A stretch of 64,000 nt of DNA, taken from NCBI GenBank assembly GCA_963799315.1, contig CAWCWP010000001.1, positions 372,001-436,000 on the forward strand, given 5' to 3'. The DNA is from Parerythrobacter_A sp963799315. GTDB taxonomy: Bacteria; Pseudomonadota; Alphaproteobacteria; Sphingomonadales; Sphingomonadaceae. The translations under genes were made by a program, and so were the position numbers. The notes under the pieces were generated by a model. It had not been told where the DNA came from. It did no database searches and was given only the letters and a program-made list of their open reading frames with translations. Shown here piece by piece: positions 8,424 to 17,665 of this stretch (position 1 is its first letter; every line of letters begins with the position of its first letter).

Positions 8424-9296
8424 CTATTCCGGTTTCGACCAGCCTGTCAGGTCTTTTCCGTCGAAGTCCGCGGCGGAATGGCGCTCGCGCAATTGCGTGT
8501 CTTCCTCGCCCCACACCTTAGTGACAATGCGCCCGCGCTGCACGGCGGGGCGGGCGGCGATTTCGTCGACCCAGCGCGCGACATTTTCGTATTCGTGGAT
8601 CGACAGGAACGTCTTTGCACCGTCGTAGATATTGCCCATCACGAACGGGGCCAGCCACGGGAAAGTGGCGATGTCGGCCACGGTGTAGTCATCGCCGCCG
8701 AGATATTGTGTCTCGCCAAGCCGCTGGTCCGCAACATCGAAAAGCCGCTTGGTTTCCATCGCATAGCGATTGATCGGGTATTCGTATTTCTCCGGCGCAT
8801 AGGCGTAGAAATGGCCGAAGCCGCCGCCGATGAAGGGCGCGCTGCCGACTTGCCAGAACAGCCAGCTGAGGACTTCCGCGCGGGTGTGGTTTGTCGGCAA
8901 AAACGCGCCGAACTTTTCAGCCAGGTGCAGGATGATGGCACCTGATTCGAACAGCCGCACAGGCTCCGCTCCGCTATTGTCGAACAGGGCCGGGATCTTG
9001 GAATTGGGGTTTACGCCGACAAAGCCGCTGGTGAACTGCTCGCCCTCGCCGATATTGACGGTCCAGGCGTCGTATTCGGCACCGGAATGCCCTGCTTCCA
9101 GAAGCTCCTCGAGCATGACGGATGCCTTCACGCCATTGGGCGTCGCCAGCGAATAAAGCTGGAACGGATGCTCGCCCTGCGGCAGCGGTTTGTCCTCCCG
9201 CGCGCCTGCGGTCGGGCGGTTAATATTGGCGAAGCGCCCGCCATTCTCCGCGTCGTGGGACCAGACTTCGGGCGGGGTGTAGGTGGCGTCGGTCAT
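8424..9296 (-). CDS. yghU: Glutathione-dependent disulfide-bond oxidoreductase (YghU-type GST)
   Basis: This 290-residue protein has the YghU/Nu-class glutathione transferase layout. An N-terminal extension (P-P-E-V-W...F-A-N-I-N-R-P-T-A-G) precedes a thioredoxin-like domain (H-P-F-Q-L-Y-S-L-A-T-P-N-G-V-K), which is followed by a helical domain with Y-T-V-A-D-I-A-T-F-P-W. The family reduces disulfides using two glutathiones bound per subunit and acts in the cytosol. It is divergent from topoisomerase IB, sharing a promoter region of about 120 bases (9297-9416). It is the first core gene past tRNA-Gln. The call is secure; the physiological substrate is not known from sequence. Confidence 0.92.
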   Translation of the reverse strand: MTDATYTPPEVWSHDAENGGRFANINRPTAGAREDKPLPQGEHPFQLYSLATPNGVKASVMLEELLEAGHSGAEYDAWTVNIGEGEQFTSGFVGVNPNSKIPALFDNSGAEPVRLFESGAIILHLAEKFGAFLPTNHTRAEVLSWLFWQVGSAPFIGGGFGHFYAYAPEKYEYPINRYAMETKRLFDVADQRLGETQYLGGDDYTVADIATFPWLAPFVMGNIYDGAKTFLSIHEYENVARWVDEIAARPAVQRGRIVTKVWGEEDTQLRERHSAADFDGKDLTGWSKPE

Positions 9297-9416
9297 GGCA
9301 TGGCTCCTGAAAAGTGGGGTTTGCCTACCCTACGCACGAACCCGCCACTTTGTTACATAGGTTATACCGTGCGGCAAGGCGGGAGCCTATCGCGGCATGG
9401 CGCATTGGTCCGCTGC

Positions 9417-10418
9417 ATGGAAAAGCTGATCTATATCGACGACGCGTTGCCCGGTATCACGCGCAAGGGGGCAGGGCGCGGCTTTGCCTATTACGATGCC
9501 GAGGGCATGTTGATCGGCGACCGCGCGGAGAAACGCCGCCTTAACGCCATCGCCCTGCCGCCCGCCTATCGCGATGCATGGTTCTGCCCTGCGCCCAATG
9601 GCCACATCCTTGCCACCGGCTATGACGATGCAGGGCGCAAGCAATACCGATATCACCCCGATTTTCGCGCGATGCGTGAAGGCGAGAAGTTCGATGGATG
9701 TCTGGCGTTCGGCAAGCTGCTGCCGCTGGTGCGCAAGCGGGTCGAAAGCGATCTGGATGCCGAAACCCTGACGCGGGAGGCGGCGATTGCCAGCGTGGTG
9801 CGGCTGCTGGATTTGGGCGCGGTGCGGATCGGCAACGAGGGCTATGCCAAACGGAACAAGAGCTTCGGCGCGACCACTCTGCGCCGACGCCATATGGACG
9901 TGACCGGACGCAAACTGCACATCCGGTTTCGCGGCAAGTCTGGCAAGGAACAGGATGTCGAACTGACCGATGCTGCGCTGGCCGAAGCCGTCGGCGCGAT
10001 GGACGATTTGCCGGGCCAGCGCGTGTTCAAATATATCGACGAGGATGGCGATGTGCATCCTGTCGAATCCGGCGATGTGAATGACTATCTGCGCGAAACG
10101 ATGGGCGAGGATTTTACCGCCAAAAATTTTCGCACCTGGCATGCAAGTGTGCTGGGATATGATCTACTTGCGGAGGCGACGGAGCGGCTGACGATGAAGG
10201 CCGTGCTGGAGGACGTGGCCGAGCATCTGGGCAATACCCCCGCCGTCACGCGCCGCAGCTACATCCATCCCGCCGTCATCGACCTGGTCGAGCGGCAGGA
10301 GAAGTGGCGCGAAGGACTACAACTGCCGCGCAGCACGCAATGGCTCAGCCGTGAGGAACGTGGACTGATCGCATTGCTGGAAAGCTCTCCCGCTGCCGAG
10401 GAATTACTTGCGGGGTAA
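9417..10418 (+). CDS. DNA topoisomerase IB
   Basis: This 333-residue protein belongs to the poxvirus/bacterial type IB topoisomerase family, which relaxes supercoils through a 3'-phosphotyrosyl intermediate. Visible are the N-terminal Y-I-D-D-A-L-P-G-I-T-R-K-G region, A-V-R-I-G-N-E-G-Y, T-L-R-R-R-H catalytic basics, F-R-T-W-H-A-S (Arg and His), and R-R-S-Y-I-H-P with the probable nucleophile Tyr282. The frame stays open far upstream, but ATG 9417 (M-E-K-L-I-Y-I-D-D) fits the family start. The stop is 24 bases before nadE. Confidence 0.92.
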   Translation: MEKLIYIDDALPGITRKGAGRGFAYYDAEGMLIGDRAEKRRLNAIALPPAYRDAWFCPAPNGHILATGYDDAGRKQYRYHPDFRAMREGEKFDGCLAFGKLLPLVRKRVESDLDAETLTREAAIASVVRLLDLGAVRIGNEGYAKRNKSFGATTLRRRHMDVTGRKLHIRFRGKSGKEQDVELTDAALAEAVGAMDDLPGQRVFKYIDEDGDVHPVESGDVNDYLRETMGEDFTAKNFRTWHASVLGYDLLAEATERLTMKAVLEDVAEHLGNTPAVTRRSYIHPAVIDLVERQEKWREGLQLPRSTQWLSREERGLIALLESSPAAEELLAG

Positions 10419-10442
10419 GGTCGGGGCGCGCATGGTTTAGCC

Positions 10443-12533
10443 ATGACTATAGGCGCGACCGATCACCCGTTTTTCGACCTGCACACTCACGGTTTCGTGC
10501 GTATCGCGACCAGTACTCCGCAGGTTCGCACGGCGGATGTTGCCTACAATGTCGCAGGCATCATTTCCGAAGCGGAGCGGGCGGCGTCGCAAAATGTCGA
10601 CCTGCTGCTCTATCCAGAATTGTGCGTTTCTTCCTACGCGCTGGACGATCTGCACATGCAGGCGGCGCTGCTCGATGCGGCGGAAGCAGGTCTGGACGAG
10701 ATCGCGAAAGCCAGCGCCGGTTTGCCGGTAGTGCTGGCGGTAGGGGCGCCGCTGCGGCGGAACGGGCGCATTTACAATTGCGCCGTCGCCATCGCGCGCG
10801 GCGAGATATTGGGGGTTATTCCCAAGAGCTTCCTGCCCAATTATCGCGAGTTCTACGAGCAGCGGTGGTTTGCGCACGGGCGCGGCTGCGTCGATCTGGC
10901 GATACCGGTGAATGGCGAAGAGGTGCCGTTCGGGACCGACCTGATCTTCACGCATCCGAACATCCCCGGCTTCACTTTCGGCATGGAAATCTGCGAGGAT
11001 TTCTGGGCGCCAGACCCGCCCGGAACGCGCGCTGCACTGGCAGGTGCGACTATCGTGCTCAATCTTTCCGCCAGCAACATCACCATCGGCAAGTCCGATG
11101 ACCGGCACTTGCTCTGCAAGGCCCAGTCGAGCCGCGCAGTATGCGCCTATGCCTACTCGGCCAGCGGCCACGGCGAAAGCACCACGGACATGGCGTTCGA
11201 CGGGCAGGGCATGGTGTACGAACTGGGCGACCTGATGGTGGAAAGCGTGCGGTTCGACCGCAAGCCGGAGCTGTGCGTGGTCGATGTCGATTGCCAGCGC
11301 ATCCTGAACGAACGGATGCGGATGCAGACCTTCAACGATGCGTGCGAGGCGGCGGCCCAGGACGGACAGCGCCCCGAAGACAGCTACCGCACGGTCGTGT
11401 TCGATCATGCGCCCGAAAGCGGGGACCGCGGCCTGCGCCGTCCAATTCGCCGTTTCCCCTTCGTGCCCAATCGCGAACACAAGCTTCACGAGGATTGCTA
11501 CGAGGCGTTCAACATCCAGGTCGCGGGGCTGGTCCGCCGGATCGAAGCGACCAACCCGAAATCGCTGGTGCTCGGCATATCGGGCGGGCTGGACAGCACG
11601 CATGCGCTGATAGTGGGCGCAAAGGCGTGCGACACGCTGGACCTGCCGCGCAGTACGATCCGTGGCTATACGCTGCCCGGTTTCGGCACGTCGGACCGCA
11701 CTAAAGCGAACGCGCTGCGGCTGATGGAGACGTTCGGGGTCACGGCGGAAGAAATCGACATCGTGCCGACCGCGCGGCTGATGCTGGAGAATATCGGGCA
11801 TCCGTTTGCGGCCAAGGACGGCAGCAGCGAGCCGGTTTACGACACGACCTTCGAAAATGTGCAGGCGGGGCTGCGCACCGATTACCTGTTCCGGCTGGCC
11901 GGACAGCATGGCGGCTGGGTGATCGGGACGGGCGATCTTAGCGAGACCGCGCTCGGCTGGTGTACCTATGGCGTGGGCGACCAGATGAGCCATTACAATG
12001 TGAATTGCGGCGTGCCCAAGACGCTGATCCAGTACCTCATACGCTGGTGCACCCGCACCGACCAGTTCGACAAGGCATGCGATGCGGTGCTGGAGGATAT
12101 CGTCGCGACCGAAATCAGTCCGGAGCTTGTTCCTGCGGGCGAGGATGGCGAGATACAAAGCACACAGGATCGCATCGGCCCCTACGAACTGCACGATTTC
12201 TTCCTGCACCACACCATGCGCTGGGGCCATGCGCCAAGCCATGTCGCGTTCCTCGCCTATCACGCCTGGTGCGATGCGGATCACGGACAATGGCCGCCGA
12301 ATTTCCCCGACGATGCCAAGAACGTATACGACCTTGCCGACATCCGCCGCTGGCTGGAGGTCTTCGTGCAACGCTTCTTCGCATTCAGCCAGTTCAAGCG
12401 CAGCGCCATGCCCAACGGCCCCAAGGTCAGCAGCGGCGGCGCCCTTAGCCCCCGCGGAGACTGGCGCGCACCCAGCGATGCGGTGGCGGATGTCTGGCTG
12501 GACGAGCTGCGGCGCAACGTGCCGGCGGGTTAG
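10443..12533 (+). CDS. nadE: Glutamine-dependent NAD+ synthetase
   Basis: This 696-residue two-domain enzyme makes the last step of NAD synthesis, converting NaAD to NAD with ammonia from glutamine. The N-terminal nitrilase-type glutaminase has a Glu59-Lys128-Cys184 triad (Y-P-E-L-C, I-P-K-S-F, E-I-C-E-D). The C-terminal amide synthetase has the ATP-binding S-G-G-L-D-S-T loop beginning near residue 380 and G-T-G-D-L-S-E-T-A-L-G-W. Length matches the long actinobacterial/proteobacterial form. Its stop overlaps the convergent gene at 12530 by four bases. A long antisense open frame covers it and is a composition artefact. Confidence 0.96.
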   Translation: MTIGATDHPFFDLHTHGFVRIATSTPQVRTADVAYNVAGIISEAERAASQNVDLLLYPELCVSSYALDDLHMQAALLDAAEAGLDEIAKASAGLPVVLAVGAPLRRNGRIYNCAVAIARGEILGVIPKSFLPNYREFYEQRWFAHGRGCVDLAIPVNGEEVPFGTDLIFTHPNIPGFTFGMEICEDFWAPDPPGTRAALAGATIVLNLSASNITIGKSDDRHLLCKAQSSRAVCAYAYSASGHGESTTDMAFDGQGMVYELGDLMVESVRFDRKPELCVVDVDCQRILNERMRMQTFNDACEAAAQDGQRPEDSYRTVVFDHAPESGDRGLRRPIRRFPFVPNREHKLHEDCYEAFNIQVAGLVRRIEATNPKSLVLGISGGLDSTHALIVGAKACDTLDLPRSTIRGYTLPGFGTSDRTKANALRLMETFGVTAEEIDIVPTARLMLENIGHPFAAKDGSSEPVYDTTFENVQAGLRTDYLFRLAGQHGGWVIGTGDLSETALGWCTYGVGDQMSHYNVNCGVPKTLIQYLIRWCTRTDQFDKACDAVLEDIVATEISPELVPAGEDGEIQSTQDRIGPYELHDFFLHHTMRWGHAPSHVAFLAYHAWCDADHGQWPPNFPDDAKNVYDLADIRRWLEVFVQRFFAFSQFKRSAMPNGPKVSSGGALSPRGDWRAPSDAVADVWLDELRRNVPAG

Positions 12534-13306
12534 TCGGCGCGGGTTCTGTGCCATGGTTTTGCATCATCGAGCGGCTCCCAGCATGGTTCGAGACTTTGAG
12601 CCAGTTCGTCTGCCCAATTCGCTGGCGATCCATCGGCAAGATAGCCGAAATATTCCTGCTCCTTCAAAAACTCCGGTTTGAACCTGACGCGCACCTTGTC
12701 GGCATGAAGCCTGATTGTGATGGATTCTTCAATTTTTGCTGGTGTAAGTTCGGGTTGAAGCCACCCCGCGTCCGGATTTTCGACCAGCCAAGTTTGCGCG
12801 CTGACACACGTTTCCACGTCGGCTTCCAACCATTCAACTGCGGCTGCATCCATCGCATCGCGCAAAGCGACATCGCTATCGACCCCCGCCTCACTTAGTT
12901 CGTCGATAAGCGCCATGCCACGCCATCGCGGGCGTTCCGGCGAGACACCCTCGCCAAGCCATTTCGGGCGGAGCATTCGCGCCACGAGGGTGCGGGGGTC
13001 TTCGTTTTCCGAGGCCGCGAAAAACCGTTTTGCGATGGCAATACTATAAACCGGATACTGATAGTCGTTCCCCTCGTACTGGATGGTGAGATAATCCGGG
13101 GACACTCCACGCCCTCCCGTGAAAAACAAATGCGGATTGAATGCGATTTGGTGAATACGCTCAGTGACGTCATAGCCTCCGTCGTCCATTTCGACGGAGA
13201 TGTCGTAGCTATCGCCGTTCGCTTCGTCGGCCTCGTCGTTTTGTGCGAGGGCCGGGTTTGCCGTCAGGATGCTTGTGGCACAGGCTGCTGTGAGTATAGC
13301 GCGCAT
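12530..13306 (-). CDS. Secreted protein of unknown function
   Basis: This 258-residue protein starts at ATG 13306, preceded by GGGAG at seven bases; the ATG at 13336 would add a segment that does not look like coding. The first 22 residues form a signal peptide (M-R-A-I-L-T-A-A-C...A-L-A). The mature part is acidic at its start and has paired Cys around W-L-E-A-D-V-E-T-C and E-P-C-W-E. I recognise no domain; exported hypothetical proteins of this kind are common in sphingomonads. It converges on nadE and is divergent from the polyketide synthase gene. Confidence 0.75.
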   Translation of the reverse strand: MRAILTAACATSILTANPALAQNDEADEANGDSYDISVEMDDGGYDVTERIHQIAFNPHLFFTGGRGVSPDYLTIQYEGNDYQYPVYSIAIAKRFFAASENEDPRTLVARMLRPKWLGEGVSPERPRWRGMALIDELSEAGVDSDVALRDAMDAAAVEWLEADVETCVSAQTWLVENPDAGWLQPELTPAKIEESITIRLHADKVRVRFKPEFLKEQEYFGYLADGSPANWADELAQSLEPCWEPLDDAKPWHRTRAD

Positions 13307-13396
13307 ATCAATCTCCCATTGGTTCAGCCCCTGCAAATATCATACGCCGGACAGCACCGCCAATATCATCGCGCGCAGGAGCTTTGCACTTAACAC

Positions 13397-14449
13397 ATGG
13401 CCGTTATTACCACGCTGGCGACGGCGCTGCCCCCGCTCGATTACCAGGACGATTTCCGCCGCTGGGCGCGGGCGCGGGTGGCGGGGACGCGCACGGCGAA
13501 GCTGTATGACCGCATGGATGCACGCTCCGGCATTGCGCATCGCTGGTCCGTGCTTGAGCCGCAGGATGCCGCGCTGAACGAAGGGCGCGGGTTTTATGGC
13601 GATGACGATACTCCGCCCGGTACCGCAGCGCGCATGCAGCTTTACGCCAAACATGCACCGGAGCTGGCATTGCAGGCCATCGGCAAGCTGCCCGACACGG
13701 ACGAAATTACGCATCTGGTGGTGGCCAGCTGCACCGGCTTCGTCGCGCCGGGTATCGACCAGATCGTGGCGCGGCGGATGGGGCTGGCTGCAGATGTGGA
13801 GCGGGTGCTGATCGGCTTCATGGGATGCTATGCTGCCGTCACTGCCTTGCGCACCGCGCGGCATATCGTGCGGTCCGCCCCGGCGGCGCGGGTGCTGGTA
13901 GTCACGGTCGAACTGAGCAGCCTGCACCACCGCGCCTATGACGCTATCGAACCGCTGATGGCCGTCTCGCAATTCGGCGACGGCGCGGCGGCGGCGATTG
14001 TCGAGGTGGAGGGTTCGGGCCTGTCGCTCGATGCGGGGCTGTCGCTTGCGCTGGAGCAATCCCAAGACTTGATCCGGTGGGACATTACCGATCACGGATT
14101 TGAGATGCACCTTTCGGGCGAAGTGCCGGGGCGCATTGCGACGGCGCTGGCCGATCCTGCCATCCGCAAGACGATCATGGGTGGCGATGCTCCGTCGGAT
14201 ATCGACGGCTGGGCGGTCCATGCCGGCGGGCGGTCGATACTCGACGCAGTGCAGCGCGGGCTGGGGCTGGCGGAGGATGCGCTGGATGCCTCGCGCGGCG
14301 TGCTGCACGATTGCGGCAACATGTCGTCGGCCACGCTGATGTTCGTGCTGGCGCGGCTGATGGAGCGGCGTCCGGCAAGCGGGATCGCGCTGGCCTTCGG
14401 GCCAGGGCTGGCGGTGGAAGGCCTGCGGTTCGGCTGGACGGAAGGCTGA
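13397..14449 (+). CDS. Type III polyketide synthase
   Basis: This 350-residue enzyme of the chalcone/stilbene synthase superfamily iteratively condenses malonyl-CoA onto an acyl-CoA starter. The catalytic triad is intact: Cys144 in G-F-M-G-C-Y-A-A-V, His275 in A-V-H-A-G-G-R and Asn308 in C-G-N-M-S-S-A-T. The C-terminal G-F-G-P-G-style loop reads A-F-G-P-G-L-A-V-E. It starts a three-gene set with a methyltransferase 6 bases downstream and a flavoprotein overlapping that. The product cannot be predicted; an alkylresorcinol, pyrone or quinone that is later methylated and oxidised is the inference. Confidence 0.93.
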   Translation: MAVITTLATALPPLDYQDDFRRWARARVAGTRTAKLYDRMDARSGIAHRWSVLEPQDAALNEGRGFYGDDDTPPGTAARMQLYAKHAPELALQAIGKLPDTDEITHLVVASCTGFVAPGIDQIVARRMGLAADVERVLIGFMGCYAAVTALRTARHIVRSAPAARVLVVTVELSSLHHRAYDAIEPLMAVSQFGDGAAAAIVEVEGSGLSLDAGLSLALEQSQDLIRWDITDHGFEMHLSGEVPGRIATALADPAIRKTIMGGDAPSDIDGWAVHAGGRSILDAVQRGLGLAEDALDASRGVLHDCGNMSSATLMFVLARLMERRPASGIALAFGPGLAVEGLRFGWTEG

Positions 14450-14455
14450 GGCGCC

Positions 14456-15144
14456 ATGCTGGAACAGCGCCTGATCGCCGAAGAAATGATGGACGCGCCG
14501 GACCTGGACGCGGACACCTATCGCGCAGTGGTCCATGATCTGGCGCGGGTGAATGCACTGACGATGGCGTATCGGCCGACACTGGCGTTTCTCGACCGGG
14601 CGGCGGGTGCGCGCAAGACATTGCGCCTGCTCGACGTCGGGTTCGGCGATGGCGACATGCTGCGGCGGATCGAACGCTGGGCGGAGAAAGCGCGGACTTG
14701 CCGGTGGAGCTGGTCGGCGTGGACCTCAACGAACGCAGCCTGGCCGCTGCCTGCGATGCGACGCGGGAGGATAGCGTGATAGATTATCGCATCGGAGACT
14801 ATGCGGACCTTGCCGGGGAGGGGTGGGACTGCGTTATCTCCAGCCTTGTCGCGCATCACATGACGCCTGCCGGACTGGTCGCCTTCGTCCGCTTCATGGA
14901 CACCGAAGCGCGCGTCGGCTGGTTCGTAAACGACCTGCTGCGACACGGCTTCGCTTATAGCGGCTATCCGGTGCTGGCGGCTCTGATGCGGTGGCATCCG
15001 ATTGTGAAGCATGACGGGCGCATGTCCATCGCGCGGTCGTATCGTCCGGCGGAATGGGCACCGTTGCTCGCCGAGGCCGGGGTGGCAGAGGCGCGGGTGT
15101 TTCGCGCGTTTCCGTTCCGCCTGTGCGTGGAGCGGTTGCGGTGA
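14456..15144 (+). CDS. SAM-dependent methyltransferase (apparent frameshift)
   Basis: The restored product is about 229 residues. The first part (14456 to about 14690) contains the SAM-binding motif L-R-L-L-D-V-G-F-G-D-G-D. One base is missing at about 14690-14697, and the frame that follows continues as L-P-V-E-L-V-G-V-D-L-N-E-R (motif II acidic loop) and S-S-L-V-A-H-H-M. This is a class I UbiG/UbiE-like fold. It lies between the type III PKS and the flavoprotein, whose GTG overlaps this stop by four bases. It probably methylates the polyketide. Given similar indels in rpsL and rpoA, a sequencing error is more likely than a pseudogene. Confidence 0.82.
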
Positions 15145-16229
15145 GCGCGCCTGTCGTTCTTGGCGCGGGTCCGGCGGGCTGCCTTGCCGCGACGCTGCTG
15201 GCGCGGGCGGGCGAGCGGCCGGTACTTGTGGACCGGCACGCCAAGGTTGGCGATGCTTTATGCGGCGGGTTCATGAGCTGGCGCACTGTGGCAAGGCTAC
15301 GCGATAACGGTCTGGATGTGGCAGCGCTGGGCGCGCACCGCGTTACGAAGCTGGCCCTGTTTGGCGGGGGGCGGGAGGCGCATAACAGACTGCCCGCTGC
15401 GGGATACGGGCTGTCGCGCCATGCTCTCGATACCGCAATGCGTGCACAGGCTGTCGAGGCGGGCGCGACTTTGGCCATCGACCGCATCCGGTCCGTCGAA
15501 CCCGGCATCGCAGCGGGCGAAGCACAGGACTGGCGCAGCGATGCGCTGTTCCTCGCCAGCGGCAAATACGATGTGCGCGGCCAGCCCAGACCCCGTGCCG
15601 GTGAAGATGCCGCGCTGGGGCTGCGTGTCCGCCTTCCCGGCAGTGCCGGACTGACCAAACTGCTCGCCAACACCATCGAGCTGCATTTCTTCGCAGGAGG
15701 CTATGCCGGGATCGTCTTGCAGGAAGACCGCGACGGACATCCGAGCGCCAATGTGTGTCTTGCCTTGCGCAAGTCGCGATTGGCGGCGGCGGGCGGCACC
15801 CCTGCGGCATTGCTGGCGGAACTGGGGCGCGAGCATCCCGCGTTCGGCAGAAGGATGGCCTTCGCATCGGACGATGTCGCGACGGACACGATCGGGGCGG
15901 TGCCCTATGGCTGGATTGCGCGGGACACTGCCCCCGGTCTGTTCCGGCTGGGCGATCAGGCGGCGGTTATCCCCTCGCTGGCGGGCGAGGGCATGGCCAT
16001 CGCGCTGGCCAGCGCCGAAGCTGCCGTTCGGCACTACGGTCAGGGTGGCGGTGACGCTGCGCCGCGTTATCAGCGCGCCTTTGCACGACAGGCATTTCGT
16101 CCGGTGAAGACGGCCAAGGCAATCTGGAACGTGGCCGAAAAAGCGCGCGGCGGGGCAATGCTGACCATGCTGGCCCGCACCGCCCCGCCACTTGCCACAC
16201 TCGCAATGCGCGCCAGCCGGATCGGTTAG
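15141..16229 (+). CDS. FAD-dependent oxidoreductase (geranylgeranyl-reductase/FixC-like)
   Basis: This 362-residue flavoprotein has its GTG start overlapping the preceding stop (GTGA). The dinucleotide-binding fold is V-V-L-G-A-G-P-A-G-C-L-A-A-T, and the later FAD motif is F-R-L-G-D-Q-A-A-V-I-P-S-L-A-G-E-G. This second motif is typical of the group that includes geranylgeranyl reductase and aromatic-ring monooxygenases. In this operon it would oxidise or reduce the polyketide product. The stop overlaps the convergent azoR by four bases. Confidence 0.87.
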   Translation: MSAPVVLGAGPAGCLAATLLARAGERPVLVDRHAKVGDALCGGFMSWRTVARLRDNGLDVAALGAHRVTKLALFGGGREAHNRLPAAGYGLSRHALDTAMRAQAVEAGATLAIDRIRSVEPGIAAGEAQDWRSDALFLASGKYDVRGQPRPRAGEDAALGLRVRLPGSAGLTKLLANTIELHFFAGGYAGIVLQEDRDGHPSANVCLALRKSRLAAAGGTPAALLAELGREHPAFGRRMAFASDDVATDTIGAVPYGWIARDTAPGLFRLGDQAAVIPSLAGEGMAIALASAEAAVRHYGQGGGDAAPRYQRAFARQAFRPVKTAKAIWNVAEKARGGAMLTMLARTAPPLATLAMRASRIG

Positions 16230-16819
16230 GCGGTTACCTGCGCGGCTTTAACCGACGCCGCCGCAATTTTCGCTTCGCCATCGCCGCCCATCAGCCCGTC
16301 TGCCGCGATGACCTGCGCATCGCCGATGCCGAGGAAGCCGAGGAAGTGGCGCAGCCACGGCGTCATGAAGTCCATGTCGCTGTCGACCTGCGTTCCGCCC
16401 GATGCGACCGCGATATAGGCGCGCTTTTCCTTCAGCAGCCCTTCCGGCCCGTCCGGCGTATATGTGAACGTGGTCCCGGCGCGCGCCACCAGATCGGCCC
16501 ACGCCTTTACCGTGGCGGGTACGCCGAAATTGTAGATCGGCACGCCGAACACCACGATATCGGCGTCCTGCAATTCGGCGATGAGCTGGTCGCCCGCTGC
16601 CGTCGCTTCGGCTTGCGCGGGCGTGCGCTCGGCAGGCGGTACCTGCGCCGCGCCGAAACTCTCGGCGGTGACGAAGGGCAGGTCGTTCCGGCTCAGGTCG
16701 CGTTCGATGACGTGCTTACCGGTTTCGTCGCGCAAGGTGCTGGCGATGGTGGTGCTCAGCGCACGCGAAACGGATTCCGCACCCTTTATGCTGGCGGTGA
16801 TATGCAGGATCGTTCCCAT
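16226..16819 (-). CDS. azoR: FMN-dependent NADH-azoreductase
   Basis: This 197-residue flavodoxin-like protein starts at ATG 16819, with AAGGA eight bases before; the ATG at 16855 is rejected because it would overlap the pirin gene. The FMN-binding region includes T-A-S-I-K-G-A-E-S-V-S-R and F-G-V-P-I-Y-N-F-G-V-P. The family reduces azo bonds and quinones with NADH. It follows the pirin gene by 25 bases and so is probably its operon partner under the divergent LysR regulator; quinone detoxification is the likely role. Confidence 0.92.
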   Translation of the reverse strand: MGTILHITASIKGAESVSRALSTTIASTLRDETGKHVIERDLSRNDLPFVTAESFGAAQVPPAERTPAQAEATAAGDQLIAELQDADIVVFGVPIYNFGVPATVKAWADLVARAGTTFTYTPDGPEGLLKEKRAYIAVASGGTQVDSDMDFMTPWLRHFLGFLGIGDAQVIAADGLMGGDGEAKIAAASVKAAQVTA

Positions 16820-16844
16820 GTTCCGTGTTCCTTTTCTACTATGT

Positions 16845-17558
16845 TCAGGCGGCATCGACGAGGATGAGTTCTGCGTCTTCGATGGCCGTTATGGTGATGT
16901 CGTTCTCGCCGGTAATGGCAATTCCGTCGCGCGCGACGGCCTCGACGTTACCGACAGTTACCCGACCCGTGGCAGGCACCAGATAGAGGTGACGGCTGGC
17001 GCTGGCGGGGCGATAGGTGACGCTCTGCCCGGCCTTTACCGTTGCGCCCAGCACGCTGGCATCGGCGCGGATCGGCAATGGCCCGAAACCGGTCCCGTCA
17101 TCGTTCGCCGCATTGGAGGCGAGCGGCACGAATTGCCCTTCGCGTCCTTCCTTCGGGAAAGGCCGCGCGCCCCATGCTGGTTCGCCGCCGCGCTCGTCCG
17201 GGATGATCCAGATCTGGAAGATCTGCGTATCCTCGTCTTCGCGGTTATATTCCGAATGCGCGATGCCGGTGCCTGCGCTCATCACCTGCACATCGCCCGC
17301 TTCGGTGCGGCCTTCATTGCCCATATTGTCGGTGTGGGTGATGGCCCCTTTGCGGACATAGGTGATGATTTCCATGTCGGCATGGGGATGCGTTGGGAAG
17401 CCGGTGCCCGCCGCGATGGTGTCGTCGTTCCAGACGCGCAAGGCGCCCCAGTTGACGCGGGCGGGGTCGTGGTAAGCGGCAAAGCTGAAATGGTGATGCG
17501 CGTCGAGCCAGCCGTGATTGGCGGAACCGAGCGTGGTGAAGGGGCGGTGTTCGATCAT
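16845..17558 (-). CDS. Pirin family protein (YhhW-type quercetin dioxygenase fold)
   Basis: This 237-residue bicupin has the pirin metal-site pattern T-H-P-H-A-D-M-E (two His) and G-I-A-H-S-E (third His and Glu) in its N-terminal cupin. Family members bind iron and some cleave flavonols such as quercetin. It is the first gene of a pirin-azoR operon transcribed away from a LysR regulator at 17666, a common arrangement for quinone or flavonoid response. The start ATG at 17558 has a purine-rich site upstream. Confidence 0.92.
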   Translation of the reverse strand: MIEHRPFTTLGSANHGWLDAHHHFSFAAYHDPARVNWGALRVWNDDTIAAGTGFPTHPHADMEIITYVRKGAITHTDNMGNEGRTEAGDVQVMSAGTGIAHSEYNREDEDTQIFQIWIIPDERGGEPAWGARPFPKEGREGQFVPLASNAANDDGTGFGPLPIRADASVLGATVKAGQSVTYRPASASRHLYLVPATGRVTVGNVEAVARDGIAITGENDITITAIEDAELILVDAA

Positions 17559-17614
17559 CGTAATGCCTCCTGCTGGCGTGTTGCTGTGAAAGGCAGATAG
17601 CGATTGCGCAATCG

Positions 17615-17662
17615 TCGGATAAGTGGAACAAATACGTTCAGGATGATCGGATTATCGGAACA
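17615..17662. promoter_or_regulatory. Candidate LysR operator: 16-bp direct repeats
   Basis: tcggataagtggaaca (17615-17630) and tcggattatcggaaca (17647-17662) match at 13 of 16 positions with starts 32 bases apart, close to three helical turns. They lie in the 107-base gap between pirin and the divergent LysR gene, the second copy abutting the regulator's ATG. That placement suits an autoregulatory binding site, but no footprint is known. Confidence 0.4.
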
Positions 17663-17665
17663 GGC

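Noticed and set aside
10437..12554. 705-residue ORF antisense to nadE
   Set aside because: An open antisense frame caused by high G+C third positions; the sense strand is a complete, motif-bearing NAD synthetase.
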